Shown here piece by piece: positions 53,301-63,696 of a DNA stretch of 64,000 nucleotides. Source of the DNA: Phycisphaerales bacterium (GTDB taxonomy: Bacteria; Planctomycetota; Phycisphaerae; Phycisphaerales; SM1A02); assembly GCA_029260575.1 (NCBI GenBank), contig JAJDDB010000009.1, positions 1 to 64,000 of the forward strand. The letters run 5' to 3'. Numbering within the stretch: position 1 is the first letter of the stretch; every line of letters starts with the position of its first letter. Made by a program: the position numbers and the translations under genes. The notes under the pieces were generated by a model, which was not told where the DNA came from, did no database searches, and saw nothing but the letters and a program-made list of their open reading frames with translations.

Positions 53301-54392
53301 ATGGATGTCATCACCCAAACCGTTCTCGGAGCTGCTGCTTCGGGCGCAATCCTCAACAGCAAGCTGCGGCGCGTAGCGCTGCTGGTGGGTGGACTCGGCG
53401 GCATGGTCCCGGATTGGGATGCCGTGCTCAAATATGTTTCCGATCCCGCGCTGCCGTGGCAGTATCACCGGCACTTCACACATGCTCTGGTGTTCATCCC
53501 TGTAGGCGGTTTGATCGCAGCAGCGCCGTTTCTGATCGTGCCGAAACTCCGTGCAAGGGCCAGGTGGGTCATAGCAGCAGGAATGATCGGTTGCGCGACG
53601 CACGGTTTGCTTGATGCATGCACGAGTTTCGGAACGCACTTGCTTTGGCCGTTCACGAATGACCGAGCCGCGTGGGACATCGTCAGCATTGTCGATCCCA
53701 TCATGGAATTGCCGTTCTGGCTATTGGTGTTGATCGCATTGATCATCGGCAAAGCATGGTCGAGCCGAGCAGCGATGCTGTGGTTCATTGCATATCTTGG
53801 TTTCGGGTTCGTGCAGCATGAACGCGCAGCCAACGTACAGGAAGAAATCGCCGCAATGCGCGGTCATGAAATATCGCGTAGCCGTGTTATGCCGACGTTC
53901 GGCAACGAGATCATCTGGCGGTCGTTGTACGAACATGACGGTCGGTTATATGCCGACGACATTCGACTGCCTGTTCTGGGTGCGCCGGAGATACGAACAG
54001 GTGATCGGTCTGTCGCCGTAGTGGATGTGCAGCAGTGGAGGGCGGACGGCGAGATGACAATCCGCGAGCAATTTATCGTGCGAAATTTTGAGCATTTTGC
54101 GGATGGATACATTGCGTGGGATCCGGAGTACCCGGAATTGTTGGGCGATATGCGGTATTCGCGTGTCACCAATGACTTTCAACCAATCTGGGGATTGCGT
54201 TTTGTGCAGGCGGTGCCGCCGGATGTGCAGTGGGTCTTCCGGCGCAGCAGCGATGGCGAAGATGAACGTGGAATGCTGCAGCGGATGTTTACTGATATAC
54301 GCATCGGCGGGCCGGGGTATGTTGCGCTCGATGTGATATTGCGCAGTGGCGAGAAAACAGAATCGACCGGTTCTTCGATGCTGCACGAATGA
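53301..54392 (+). CDS. Membrane-bound metal-dependent hydrolase (YdjM/DUF457-like)
   Basis: The 363-residue protein has the YdjM/DUF457 core: MDVITQTVLGAAASGAIL, GMVPDWDAV, HRHFTHAL and ATHGLLDACTSFG, with four or five membrane segments and conserved His and Asp residues for metal. A soluble C-terminal domain of about 170 residues follows. The family's substrate is unknown; one branch is LexA-regulated. The ATG at 53301 follows AGGAG. Its stop overlaps the next start (ATGA). Confidence 0.85.
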   Translation: MDVITQTVLGAAASGAILNSKLRRVALLVGGLGGMVPDWDAVLKYVSDPALPWQYHRHFTHALVFIPVGGLIAAAPFLIVPKLRARARWVIAAGMIGCATHGLLDACTSFGTHLLWPFTNDRAAWDIVSIVDPIMELPFWLLVLIALIIGKAWSSRAAMLWFIAYLGFGFVQHERAANVQEEIAAMRGHEISRSRVMPTFGNEIIWRSLYEHDGRLYADDIRLPVLGAPEIRTGDRSVAVVDVQQWRADGEMTIREQFIVRNFEHFADGYIAWDPEYPELLGDMRYSRVTNDFQPIWGLRFVQAVPPDVQWVFRRSSDGEDERGMLQRMFTDIRIGGPGYVALDVILRSGEKTESTGSSMLHE

Positions 54393-55909
54393 ACCGGACG
54401 TACGATTGTTTGGGGAATATGCGCCGATACCCGCTGATAGTTGCTGCGTCGATCCTCCTGTTGGCCGGGTTTGCATGGTCGATGGCAGTGATGCACATTG
54501 ATCGCGCGCCGACCGATGCTGCGGGAGCTGCCAATATGCAGGCGCTGCTGCCGTTGTGGGGTGTCTTTGCTGGTTTGTGGGCCGTGTTGACACTGCTGTG
54601 GTTCAAGGTTCGAAACGCATCGCCGGAGTCGCGGTGGAATCGCGCCGACGTGCTGTTGATCGTGAGCGTGGCAATAGGTATTCGATTGGTAGTGGTGCTC
54701 GCGCATAACCCGGCGCTGAGTGATGATGTGCATCGGTACACGTTTGACGGCAGGAACCTTGCTGCGGGAGTGAATCCGTACCTAGTGTTGCCGGAGCATC
54801 GAATAGATGCGGCGCAGCCGCAGTGGGCTGGTGAGCGTGAGGTTGCGGCACTGATCAACAACCCGCAGTTGCATACGGTGTATCTGCCGGTCAGTCAGTA
54901 TGTGTTTGGTGCGGCTGCGACATTGATTGCTGACGCATGGTCTACGCCGATGGATGCAGCGCGAGTGTTTCGCGGTGTTTTCAGTGTGATAGACATCGCA
55001 GTTGTTGTCATGCTGTTGTTGGCTTTGCGGCGGGCGGGGCGGTCGCCGTGGTGGGTGGTGCTGTATGCGTGGCATCCGCTGGTGGTTTCGGAAATTGCCG
55101 GCTCTGGTCATCAGGATGTAATCGGCATTGCGTTGATGGTGGCGGCACTGCTTGTCGCGCAACGTGGTGCTTCGGTGCGCCTTCGGGTCGGTTGGTGGGC
55201 AGCACCACTGACACTGGCGATACTCGTTAAACCCATCGCAGCATTTGTCGGTTTGTTCGTCGCCCGGCGATGCAGCTTCAAAGCTCTACTTGCTGCGGGA
55301 CTGCTCGGGGTCATTGTTATAGGTGTGATCGGCACGCCGTTGCTGTTGAGCCATGATGCGCAGCCGCTGCAGAACATGCGGGAGACGGCCGAGCAGTTCA
55401 CCACGAAGTGGTCGCACTTCAGTTCGGTGTATGAACCGATACTGACAGTTCTGGAAGCAATTGATCCGATAGAGGATCGCGATGTGCAGTGGGAGAAGAA
55501 GGAGCGACACGAATCAATCGCGCGCTGGCTAGCTTTGACGATTCTCCTTTTGGTCGTCGTTGTGGTTGTAGTCCGCGACATGGAACTGTGGACAGCCGCG
55601 CGGATTGTGCTGCTGGTCATGGTGCTGTTGTCACCAACAGCGCATCCGTGGTACCTGCTGTGGGCATTGGCGCTGATGCCGATGTCGCCGAGCCCAGCGC
55701 TGTGGATACTGTCGCTGACATTGCCGTGGGGGTATGCGGTTCTGGGTGATACGATCGACTGGAGTGTCCCCGGTTGGGTGTATGTAGCAGCATACGTGCC
55801 TGTGTATGCAGCACTGAGTGTTGAGTTGTGGTGTGCAGTACGGTGCCGTAGCCGGGCTGAGCACAGCGCGATGCAATCCAGCGAAACAAAGGGTACGATC
55901 GCACAATGA
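54389..55909 (+). CDS. Multi-pass polyprenyl-phosphate-type glycosyltransferase (GT87-like)
   Basis: The 506-residue protein has about twelve membrane segments and a first-loop acidic motif (NPALSDDVHRYTFDGR) followed by GVNPY, typical of GT-C mannosyltransferases of the GT87/MptA-B group. It would transfer a sugar from a polyprenyl phosphate carrier outside the membrane. It overlaps both neighbours by 4 nt (ATGA), so the three genes are translated as a coupled unit. The acceptor is unknown. Confidence 0.83.
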   Translation: MNRTYDCLGNMRRYPLIVAASILLLAGFAWSMAVMHIDRAPTDAAGAANMQALLPLWGVFAGLWAVLTLLWFKVRNASPESRWNRADVLLIVSVAIGIRLVVVLAHNPALSDDVHRYTFDGRNLAAGVNPYLVLPEHRIDAAQPQWAGEREVAALINNPQLHTVYLPVSQYVFGAAATLIADAWSTPMDAARVFRGVFSVIDIAVVVMLLLALRRAGRSPWWVVLYAWHPLVVSEIAGSGHQDVIGIALMVAALLVAQRGASVRLRVGWWAAPLTLAILVKPIAAFVGLFVARRCSFKALLAAGLLGVIVIGVIGTPLLLSHDAQPLQNMRETAEQFTTKWSHFSSVYEPILTVLEAIDPIEDRDVQWEKKERHESIARWLALTILLLVVVVVVVRDMELWTAARIVLLVMVLLSPTAHPWYLLWALALMPMSPSPALWILSLTLPWGYAVLGDTIDWSVPGWVYVAAYVPVYAALSVELWCAVRCRSRAEHSAMQSSETKGTIAQ

Positions 55910-57018
55910 ACTGCGGCAATCTTATTGAAGTACTTGAACACCTTGCCCCGCCTGAGTATGCGGAGTCGTGGGACAACACCGGCTTGTTGATCGGCAGTGC
56001 CGGTTGGCCGCTTGGCAAAGCGCTGCTGACAATCGATCTGACTGCTGCGGTGCTGCGCGAAGCGATTGATGCGGGCGCATCCATGATCGTGGCCTACCAC
56101 CCGCCGATTTTTGAATCGCTTAAGGCAATTACTGATCATGATCCGAAACAGCGCGTTTTGCTGGATGCAATTCGTCATGGGATTGCAGTCTATAGTCCGC
56201 ACACTGCGCTTGATGCCAGCCCGGGCGGCGTGAATGACTGGCTTGCAGCTGGGCTTGGCGATGCTGATGTTCGCGCGCTACAGAATCACGAATCGCTGCC
56301 GGCCGACGAGCAGCTCAAACTCGTGACTTTTTGTCCAGTTGATGCGGCCGACACGATTCGCAACGCGCTTGCGTCAATTGGAGCAGGACGGATCGGCGAC
56401 TATTCATTGTGTTCGTTTGAGCTTAAAGGACAGGGGACATTCCTTGGCGGCGGCGGGACGAACCCAGCGATTGGCAAGGCTGGCAACCTGCAGCGCGTTG
56501 ATGAAGTTCGTTTGGAGATGGTGTTGTCACGCGCATCGCTCGCACTTGCGATTACGATGCTGCAACAGTCGCATCCGTACGAAGAGCCACCGATTGAGAT
56601 CTATGCCCTGCAGCCGCGCCCAATGCGTGACACCGGTGCCGGCCGGCAGGTCACGTTTGATCAGCCGCTTCCACTTGAAGAACTCGTGTCGCGAGTGAAA
56701 CAAAGGCTAGGAGTCGATCAGGTCTTTGCCTCAGATGCGCAACATGATGCGTATGGACGGATTGGACTGTGCGCAGGTGCGGGCGGATCACTGCTTAACA
56801 GCGCGATTGGTCAGGGGTGTCAGGCATTTCTCACGGGCGAGATGCGGCATCACTCAGTTCTTGATGCGGTTTCTCGCGGGTGTACGGTCATTCTGGCGGG
56901 GCACACGAATACGGAGCGCGGGTATCTGCCTGTACTTCGTGAGAAGTTACTCGAGGCATTGTCGAATCTCAGTGTCGTTGTTTCAAGAAGTGATTGTGAT
57001 CCTCTTCAGATGATGTAG
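55906..57018 (+). CDS. Nif3-like dinuclear metal-centre protein
   Basis: The 370-residue protein has the Nif3/YqfO pattern: ESWDNTGLLIG, AYHPPIFESL and HTALDAS for one side of the metal site, a PII-like middle domain (EMVLSRASLALAITMLQQSHPYEEP) and GHTNTERGYLPVL at the C-terminus. The family forms hexameric toroids with two metal ions and has been linked to GTP cyclohydrolase-like or folate functions without proof. It is the last gene of the overlapping operon and converges on the AsmA-like gene. Confidence 0.92.
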   Translation: MNCGNLIEVLEHLAPPEYAESWDNTGLLIGSAGWPLGKALLTIDLTAAVLREAIDAGASMIVAYHPPIFESLKAITDHDPKQRVLLDAIRHGIAVYSPHTALDASPGGVNDWLAAGLGDADVRALQNHESLPADEQLKLVTFCPVDAADTIRNALASIGAGRIGDYSLCSFELKGQGTFLGGGGTNPAIGKAGNLQRVDEVRLEMVLSRASLALAITMLQQSHPYEEPPIEIYALQPRPMRDTGAGRQVTFDQPLPLEELVSRVKQRLGVDQVFASDAQHDAYGRIGLCAGAGGSLLNSAIGQGCQAFLTGEMRHHSVLDAVSRGCTVILAGHTNTERGYLPVLREKLLEALSNLSVVVSRSDCDPLQMM

Positions 57019-57027
57019 CGCAAGCGG

Positions 57028-60000
57028 TCACTTTTTGTTGCTTTTGTCTTCTGAAGTGTTCGGGTCAGTCTTCTGTTTCTTTTTCGGATTGAGCAGGTCA
57101 CCGAGCAAATCGTCAATTTTGCCGCCGAGTTCTTTTTCAATCGCGCCCTTGAAGCCAGCCTCAGCAGCTTTCTCAATGAGGTTGTATTCCGGATCAATTT
57201 CGGTCTTCACATTGCCGATGACGCCGCGCGTTCGAAACGGGATGACGAGACCATCGACGTATCCTTCGAGCTCCGTGAACGTTTGCGCAACAGCTTTGCC
57301 GGGCAATTCAAAGCGCAGATCGACTTTCTTCGTGTTCAGATCGATCTGGCCGAGGAAATTGAGCGTGTACTTGCCGATGACTGCGGAAAATCGTTCGTAG
57401 GTTACGACGCCGTTGCGAATCTTCGCTTTGATGGGGTCGATTCGACCGGGCACATTTGCGGTGGACTCGCGGAAGAGATCGAGAATTGCGAGCATTGCCG
57501 ATCCACTGGTGAACTCAACTGCACCGACGGTCATGTCGATATCCGCATCAAGCTGGCTGACATCGCCGTTGATCGGAATCTTCGCACTGGTGATCGTCAC
57601 TCGTATTGGTTGTTCAGTGCTGCGGATATCCGCAAACAGCGGATGAATCGGCTGCAGCACGCGATCACGAAAGGCCGGCGTCAATTCGAGCTGCGCCTGC
57701 ATCGGCACCTGATCACGAATGCGCAGAAAGCCATTGCGCCCAAGCAGTCGCACGTTCATTGTTCCGTTGTCGGTCGTCAACGTGCCGAACAGGACACCGC
57801 TGTTTGTGGAGAATTGTTCAGCCTTCAAGTCGGCTTTGGCGGTCTCGCCCAATGCTGCGACGAGCAGTCCGTCATACGTCCCCAGCGCATCTGCAACCGC
57901 GATCGGCAATAAACCGCCTTCGAGCGTCATGTCGAGTGTTGCGTTTTCGGTATTCACGCGATGCTGGTCATCAATCAGATTCGTCAACCGGCCACTGCCG
58001 GCAATCGCGCCGGAGGTTTCTGCGGACGCGCCGGTGACATTGCCCGCAAGCGCGAAGCCCAGCGGCTCCTGCAAGCCGTCAGAGCCAAGTGTGAAACTCA
58101 GATCCGAAAGCATCGTGGCGACGCCTTGTGGATCCATCAGTTCAAGTGATTGCGCGGTTACGGCAACATCAGCGATGAACAGAGCGGGGTCAAACGGTTC
58201 ACTATTCAGCATGGCAAGGGGAATCTGAAGCGTTGTGACGTCGACATTGCCGATTACATCACTGCGCACCGTCGCAGCGGGTATTGCTGCGTCGCTTACG
58301 TCGCTGTTCGCGTTCATGTGCAGCCATTCGTTGATCGCGCCCGCAGCAATGGTGAGTTCGGAGGTGCGTCCAGTCAGTGACAGGACTTGTGATTCGGTCA
58401 CGTCAAACTCGAACGTACCGGCAAGCTGCGTGAATTCCGCATCGAATGAACCTGCAATTGCACGGGTGGCAATATTCGCCTGTGCAGTCAGATACAGATT
58501 GCCGCGTGATCCGAGCCACTTCGCAAGGGAGTCAACATCCCGGCCGAGCGCGCGCTCCATGCGGCGCACAGCCAGCCGTTCCAGCGCGACTTTGACATTT
58601 GAAACGCTCTGTTCTGCTGTCTTATCCAGCGGAATGGAGGCTTCGAACATCAGATCGCCAACAGTCCGATTGGTGGACTGCGTATGCCACAGCGCAGCGG
58701 CTGCGACATCGACACTCCTGAGCGTGCCTGCGTCAAATGATGTAATCAAATTGATTGCTGGCTCTCGCAATTCCAGCGGCTCTACGAGCGAGGGAACGTT
58801 CAGCAGTCGGATCGCCTGATCCGTGCTGATGGATACAAACATCGGGCCGGTTGGGACGGTGTACGTACCTGATTCGTCCAGCGGAATCGTCACAGCATCA
58901 GCGAGCGCGACAGTCACCGGCAACGGCGAATCAATTGCGATTGGGCGTTCGCTTTGTGATTGCGCTGATCGCAGGAGCTCGGGTTCGATTGTGAGCGCAA
59001 GCGATGCTGATTCAACAGTCACGCCGGTGTCGTGCTGTCTGGCCTGTGCGTGCGCGTTAAATGTGTTTGCCTGGACATCGGCGATGATTTGAAGTTCATC
59101 GGCCTCGGTTGTGGAGGTCTCGAATGCAACGTCAATGGCGCCATCCAAGTATGCCAGAAGTTGCTCGGGCGGATCGTCAAGCGCGTTGGTAATCATTGAA
59201 GCGGGCAAGTGCTGCACGCGAATAGTTCCGGTCGGTTGATACTGCTGCCACTTGCGGTTGAGGGTTCCATCATTGGTGACGAGATTGTGCAGTCGCTCGT
59301 CGATGAGCACGCTGCCTCCATCAGCAAGAATCTGCCCGAAGAGCAATGTTTCCTGTCCCAGCGCCTTCGTTGCTGCGGTCAGTTGAATGCCTGCGATGTG
59401 TACGGGCGCTTCATCTTCTGCCCGTTTGATCGCAAAGGACTGTTCAACGAGCAAGGTAATGTTGCCAGCGAGTCTGTTGAAATCGCGGCGTCCATTTTCA
59501 TCAGCAGCCGGCACGAAGATATCGCCGGCAGAAATGTTGATCGGCGTCGCACGATCGATCACAAGCTGAGACTGCGAGGCAGCATCGACCAAGTCAGGGT
59601 GAGCGATCACATCCGCAGTCAGCTTCGAAATAGTGATCGGGCCAGTAGCAATCCTGTCAACGGACTCTGAATCCTCAACAACGGCTGCGATTTTGACGGT
59701 GGCTTGATCTGCGGTGAAGTCCAGGCGTAAATGACGGCGCTGTCCCGGTTCTGCAATAACTCGCAGGTTTATGGACGGACCAATATCTCGCGTGACATCG
59801 ATTGGCAGGTCTGGGGTGATGCTGGCAAGAAGCAGTGAAACCAGATCGGCAGGGATCTGCTGTGCATCGATTGAACCAGTGATGGATTGCGGGCCAAGAT
59901 CTGTCTGCAGATTCTCATCGAGCGGGGCAAGAAGCAGCGCATTGATTGCCAGCCTGCTTTTGGCCGTCGGTGACGCATTGCCGGCCACGCCGCCAGGGAT

Positions 60001-60855
60001 ATCGGCTGCGAGCGAGAGATCTGCATCAGCGGTGATTTCGAGTTGTTGTGCAAGGTCATTGGTCAGCGCGACGAAACTGGCGCTTTCAACCTGATCGACC
60101 TGTGTGACGCCCGGCAGCGGCAAGTTGCTTGCGGACAGTTTCATTTGTACCGCAGCGCCTTGAGGCGAGATTGACCCATCGGCCAGTAACAGATTGGTAA
60201 TAGATGAGCCAAACGTGAAGTTGCCGGTTGCGTCGCCGCGCGTGACCGTTCCTGTCACCGAGGCGGAAATCGGTTGGCCGAGCGCTGCGGTCAATTCACC
60301 AGTGGGGATTCGGACGGTCATCTGCTCGCTGCGAACCTGATCATCAATATGCACTTCAAGATCAATGATCGTGACATGCACGGGTACAAAGCCGTCAAGC
60401 GATGGCGCGGTCGGTGTGTTCTTTGACGACCCCGCGTCGTCTTTCCTGCGACGGTCCTTGTCAGATTTCAGCAGCTCTTTCAAGCTTGTTGTGTGATCTT
60501 CATACAACGTGCTGTGCAATACGCCGCTGATCGTCACGGTGTAGGAACTTATGTTGCTCAGCGCGAGGCTGAGAAAATTCGTCTTGAGGTGTATGTCAAG
60601 GTCAGCAACCTGACTGCCGGTCTCGTCACGGAGCACAAGACCTTCAATAGACTGCGGACCGGACCAGCGCAGCGTGACATTCTCGACGTCGGCTGTTGCG
60701 TTGACCTGTTTCTCAACAAGATTCTTGACGATGCCGGGGGCCGCGGTAGCGCTGGCAAGCATTGGCAGCAGCGCGATCAGTATCGCGATGACCACGACCA
60801 ACACGCCAAGGCCGATCAGTATCGATCGAGTGCGCGTGCTTCGTTTCTTTGACAT
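57028..60855 (-). CDS. AsmA-like / DUF748-type envelope protein
   Basis: This 1275-residue protein has one N-terminal membrane anchor (LIGLGVLVVVIAILIALLP) and a very long beta-rich periplasmic region. The AsmA-like C-terminus has the typical VRFELPGKAV-like stretch (KVDLRFELPGKAVAQ) and ends in a Lys-rich tail after LGDLLNPKKK. AsmA-family proteins bridge the periplasm and move phospholipids to the outer membrane. That role would fit a diderm planctomycete, but is inferred. It lies 73 nt downstream of nadA. Confidence 0.8.
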   Translation of the reverse strand: MSKKRSTRTRSILIGLGVLVVVIAILIALLPMLASATAAPGIVKNLVEKQVNATADVENVTLRWSGPQSIEGLVLRDETGSQVADLDIHLKTNFLSLALSNISSYTVTISGVLHSTLYEDHTTSLKELLKSDKDRRRKDDAGSSKNTPTAPSLDGFVPVHVTIIDLEVHIDDQVRSEQMTVRIPTGELTAALGQPISASVTGTVTRGDATGNFTFGSSITNLLLADGSISPQGAAVQMKLSASNLPLPGVTQVDQVESASFVALTNDLAQQLEITADADLSLAADIPGGVAGNASPTAKSRLAINALLLAPLDENLQTDLGPQSITGSIDAQQIPADLVSLLLASITPDLPIDVTRDIGPSINLRVIAEPGQRRHLRLDFTADQATVKIAAVVEDSESVDRIATGPITISKLTADVIAHPDLVDAASQSQLVIDRATPINISAGDIFVPAADENGRRDFNRLAGNITLLVEQSFAIKRAEDEAPVHIAGIQLTAATKALGQETLLFGQILADGGSVLIDERLHNLVTNDGTLNRKWQQYQPTGTIRVQHLPASMITNALDDPPEQLLAYLDGAIDVAFETSTTEADELQIIADVQANTFNAHAQARQHDTGVTVESASLALTIEPELLRSAQSQSERPIAIDSPLPVTVALADAVTIPLDESGTYTVPTGPMFVSISTDQAIRLLNVPSLVEPLELREPAINLITSFDAGTLRSVDVAAAALWHTQSTNRTVGDLMFEASIPLDKTAEQSVSNVKVALERLAVRRMERALGRDVDSLAKWLGSRGNLYLTAQANIATRAIAGSFDAEFTQLAGTFEFDVTESQVLSLTGRTSELTIAAGAINEWLHMNANSDVSDAAIPAATVRSDVIGNVDVTTLQIPLAMLNSEPFDPALFIADVAVTAQSLELMDPQGVATMLSDLSFTLGSDGLQEPLGFALAGNVTGASAETSGAIAGSGRLTNLIDDQHRVNTENATLDMTLEGGLLPIAVADALGTYDGLLVAALGETAKADLKAEQFSTNSGVLFGTLTTDNGTMNVRLLGRNGFLRIRDQVPMQAQLELTPAFRDRVLQPIHPLFADIRSTEQPIRVTITSAKIPINGDVSQLDADIDMTVGAVEFTSGSAMLAILDLFRESTANVPGRIDPIKAKIRNGVVTYERFSAVIGKYTLNFLGQIDLNTKKVDLRFELPGKAVAQTFTELEGYVDGLVIPFRTRGVIGNVKTEIDPEYNLIEKAAEAGFKGAIEKELGGKIDDLLGDLLNPKKKQKTDPNTSEDKSNKK

Positions 60856-60928
60856 AGCATTCCCTCAGAGCATGCAGTAGAAGAGTTGCGCACAGCAGTG
60901 GATTCAACCTTCAGCAGCGCAAGTGTAT

Positions 60929-62152
60929 TCAATCTACGAGTTGGGGGGCAGCAGGCGGGGCAGCAGCGATGTTGTCGAGCATGCGCTGCAGCGCCAACCG
61001 GGCTGGCTCTGATACATCGTCAGAAACGCTGATCTGGTTGGCGACCCGGCCGGCGGCCAGTTCGTCCAGCGCCCACAACAGATGCTGTTGATTGATTCGG
61101 AACATCGTCGTGCACATGCAGTGGCAATCGCTGAGGATGCGAACATTGACGCCGCGTTCGGCTGCCTGTTTCGCCAACCGGGCGACAAGGTGCATCTCCG
61201 TCCCAACTGCCCAGTGACTGCCGGGTGAAGCATCATTGATTGTTCGGAGGATGAATTCGGTTGAGCCGACGAAGTCGGCTTTGTCGACGACTTCCTGACT
61301 GCATTCGGGATGCACGAGAATCCTGATTCCGCCGGCATCTGCGAATTGCTGGCGCGCTTCATCAATGTGTTCCGGCCGAAACAACTTATGGACCGAACAG
61401 TGTCCCGCCCAGAGATACACAGTTGTCTTCTGAATCTGTTGATCTGTCAGCCCGCCGAAGTCATGTTTCGGATCCCACACTGCAGTTTCAGCGAGCTTGC
61501 CATTGCTTGCGAGCTGCGCATCAACATCTGTGTGGAAGCCGAACGCTTTGGCAGTGTTTCGGCCGAGGTGTTGATCAGGCAAGAACAGCAGTTTGATTGC
61601 TTCGCCATTGCGTCGCGGCTCGGTACCGCCGTTGAGCGCCCATTGGAATATCTGCGCTGCGTTGCTGGATGTGCAGCATGCGCCGCCGTGTGCGCCAACG
61701 AATGCCTTGACTGCTGCGGTGGAGTTTACGTACGTGATCGGTATCACTCGTCCAGGAAAGTCGGGCCCGAGCGCTTCGTGCAGTTCTTCCCAGGCGGTGA
61801 CGACATCGTCGTAGTCTGCCATGTCCGCCATAGAGCAACCGGCAGACAGATCAGGAAGAATGACTGCAACATCACTCGGCGTGAGCATGTCAGCTGTCTC
61901 AGCCATGAAATGCACACCGCAGAAGACGATGTACTTCGTTGCGCGTTTGATGGATTCCTCAGCAGCGAGTTGGCTGAGTTTGAGACTGTCGCCGGTCAAA
62001 TCCGCATGCGCGATGACATCGTCCTGTTGATAGTGGTGGCCGAGTATCAGCAGATCATTGCCGAGTTGGGCGCGCCGCTGGGCGATGGCGCGTGCCAGGT
62101 CATGATCGGACATGGCCTGATATTTAGCGGACAGTGATGGTTGCCAGAGCAT
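60929..62152 (-). CDS. nadA: Quinolinate synthase A
   Basis: NadA (407 residues) condenses iminoaspartate and dihydroxyacetone phosphate in NAD synthesis and needs a 4Fe-4S cluster. It has LGHHYQQDDVIAHAD, YIVFCGVHFMAETA, LPDLSAGCSMAD, WAGHCSVHKLF and the C-terminal DCHCMC region, which provide the cluster cysteines. The ATG at 62152 gives a usual start; the upstream frame to 62185 is less likely. nadB and nadC are not in the window. The FHA gene lies just upstream. Confidence 0.95.
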   Translation of the reverse strand: MLWQPSLSAKYQAMSDHDLARAIAQRRAQLGNDLLILGHHYQQDDVIAHADLTGDSLKLSQLAAEESIKRATKYIVFCGVHFMAETADMLTPSDVAVILPDLSAGCSMADMADYDDVVTAWEELHEALGPDFPGRVIPITYVNSTAAVKAFVGAHGGACCTSSNAAQIFQWALNGGTEPRRNGEAIKLLFLPDQHLGRNTAKAFGFHTDVDAQLASNGKLAETAVWDPKHDFGGLTDQQIQKTTVYLWAGHCSVHKLFRPEHIDEARQQFADAGGIRILVHPECSQEVVDKADFVGSTEFILRTINDASPGSHWAVGTEMHLVARLAKQAAERGVNVRILSDCHCMCTTMFRINQQHLLWALDELAAGRVANQISVSDDVSEPARLALQRMLDNIAAAPPAAPQLVD

Positions 62153-62215
62153 GGCCAATGATAGAAGGCAAATCTTGAAAGCCAAACGGCTGGAGAGCCA
62201 AACATGCAGGCAAAT

Positions 62216-62593
62216 TTACGATTCAGCGATTGTGCCGCGCATATGTTCGCCGCGTTTGCGGAGTATTGCGGAAACAGTCTTTGCGTCCGGTGAATCAACA
62301 AGTGAATAGACGATTTCGGTGTCGCCGATGTGAATTGCATCGCCATTCGCAAGCGGGTGGTCCGCTTCGATTTTCTCGCCGTTGACCAGCACGCCGTTGG
62401 AACTGCGGAAGTCAATTGCGGTGTGTCCGTTGCCATCAGGGTTGAGGCGAACTTGCATATGGTTGCGCGAGACTCTCGGGTCAAGAATCTGAAAGGTGCA
62501 TTTGTCTTCGCGGCCGATGAGCACCAGTCGGTGGTTTTCCAGTGCGAATTGTTGCCCGGCTGCGGGGCCGTCGGTGATGATGAGCGTGGCCAT
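62216..62593 (-). CDS. FHA-domain protein
   Basis: The 125-residue protein is a single forkhead-associated domain that binds phosphothreonine: LIGREDKCTFQI, DPRVSRNHMQV with the conserved Ser and His, and FRSSNGVLVNGEKI. It should act in Ser/Thr kinase signalling, which is common in planctomycetes; no kinase is adjacent. The ATG at 62593 has a GGGAGGAA ribosome-binding site. Confidence 0.93.
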   Translation of the reverse strand: MATLIITDGPAAGQQFALENHRLVLIGREDKCTFQILDPRVSRNHMQVRLNPDGNGHTAIDFRSSNGVLVNGEKIEADHPLANGDAIHIGDTEIVYSLVDSPDAKTVSAILRKRGEHMRGTIAES

Positions 62594-63177
62594 GTGCGAT
62601 TCCTCCCTGTGGTGCGGTGCGGGTGCCATGATATCGAACCAATGGGTGCAGCACATGGTGAATCACCGAAAGCGATACGGCCAGACATGCGAATGATTTT
62701 TGTGTAGCGGTCGGTGTCAGGGCGACTCGACCAACGATATGTGCGGCGCATCGCAGCAACGCGCGTCCAGGAGTGCAGGAAGTCTGCTCGTTAAGGGTGT
62801 GCCAATCGTGAGCGTATGCGTACGAAGCAGCTGACGATTTTTCCGGTGAGACCTGCGTTCCAAACAGCAAGGCATGATTATGCCAGTAGAACATTGCAAA
62901 GACCATCGGAATCGCAAGCTGCAATCGCACGGAACGTTGCTCAAGAATTTCGTCTACGACTCCAATCTTACGCAATGCCAACTGCATATTCTGTACCGCA
63001 CACATCAGACAGCGCGTGTTGCGAGATATCGTGCGTTACATAGGTGAACAGATTCGTGCCAACGCTCAGCAACAAAAAAACAACAACCTTTCGCTGTATG
63101 CGTGACATTCACAGCCATACGCGCAGGCGAGTATGATCGCGATCAAGTACTCCGAGACTTCGGTGTACGGGTGTCGC
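62594..63177. other. Gap between FHA and PilZ genes
   Basis: About 580 bp without a supported gene. Short frames on both strands are Cys/His/Arg-rich and lack ribosome-binding sites. The right part holds the putative terminator of the PilZ gene. No tRNA or ncRNA was recognised. Confidence 0.5.
63072..63123 (-). terminator. Probable terminator of the PilZ gene
   Basis: On the minus strand, CGCGTATG and CATACAGCG form an 8-bp stem with one bulged A, followed after 6 nt by a T-rich tract containing seven consecutive T residues. It lies 55 nt downstream of the PilZ stop. Confidence 0.5.
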
Positions 63178-63540
63178 CTACGCCGCTTCACGAACCGACT
63201 GTTGTTGATTCTGCTGCTCAATCGCGGCAATGAATTGCACTGCGAGTATTGATTGCCCATCTTCGGAATCCAGACGGCGCACCACGCGCGATTCGATCAT
63301 TTCCTTGGCCTGAATCATGCCCTGGTGTTCGTGCATCGCGACGCCTATCAGGACATCATCGCCCGGTTTCAGATTGCTCGGCTGCAAGAGGCGAACCATG
63401 ATCCCGTGTTGGGACAAGTCGATTGTGGTGGCGGCGACATACCGGCCGGTGGTGCAATTCTTGATCTTGCATGGCCGCTGGACATTCACTCGCCGGCAGG
63501 CCCGGCGGTTCTGATCGTTGCTCGCAATGGTCGTATTCAT
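63178..63540 (-). CDS. PilZ-domain c-di-GMP-binding protein
   Basis: The 120-residue protein has the PilZ c-di-GMP signature: an Arg-rich box (RRACRRV) near the N-terminus and DLSQHG in place of [D/N]xSxxG. No output domain is attached, so it probably acts as an adaptor. In combination with PilT and the flagellar and glycan genes of this window, it may couple c-di-GMP to motility or matrix production. Confidence 0.9.
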   Translation of the reverse strand: MNTTIASNDQNRRACRRVNVQRPCKIKNCTTGRYVAATTIDLSQHGIMVRLLQPSNLKPGDDVLIGVAMHEHQGMIQAKEMIESRVVRRLDSEDGQSILAVQFIAAIEQQNQQQSVREAA

Positions 63541-63696
63541 AGCTTGTCCGTGTCTTCAGTTGGCGGGAGCTACGGCTGATCGCCGTGATGGTGTTCTTAT
63601 CGAACGGAATCACGCGTGACTTGCCCGCCCAAGGTCCGAAAATCGCAATTGGGTGCTTCTGACGTCGTCAACCGGGTCGTCTATGCTTACCGGCCC

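Noticed and set aside
62180-62203. Two further AGCCAAAC octamers upstream of nadA
   Set aside because: One or two chance occurrences of an 8-mer are expected in 64 kb; they are not in tandem.
62481-63005. 174-residue minus-strand frame across the FHA gene start
   Set aside because: It overlaps the well-supported FHA gene in another frame and its sequence has no family resemblance.
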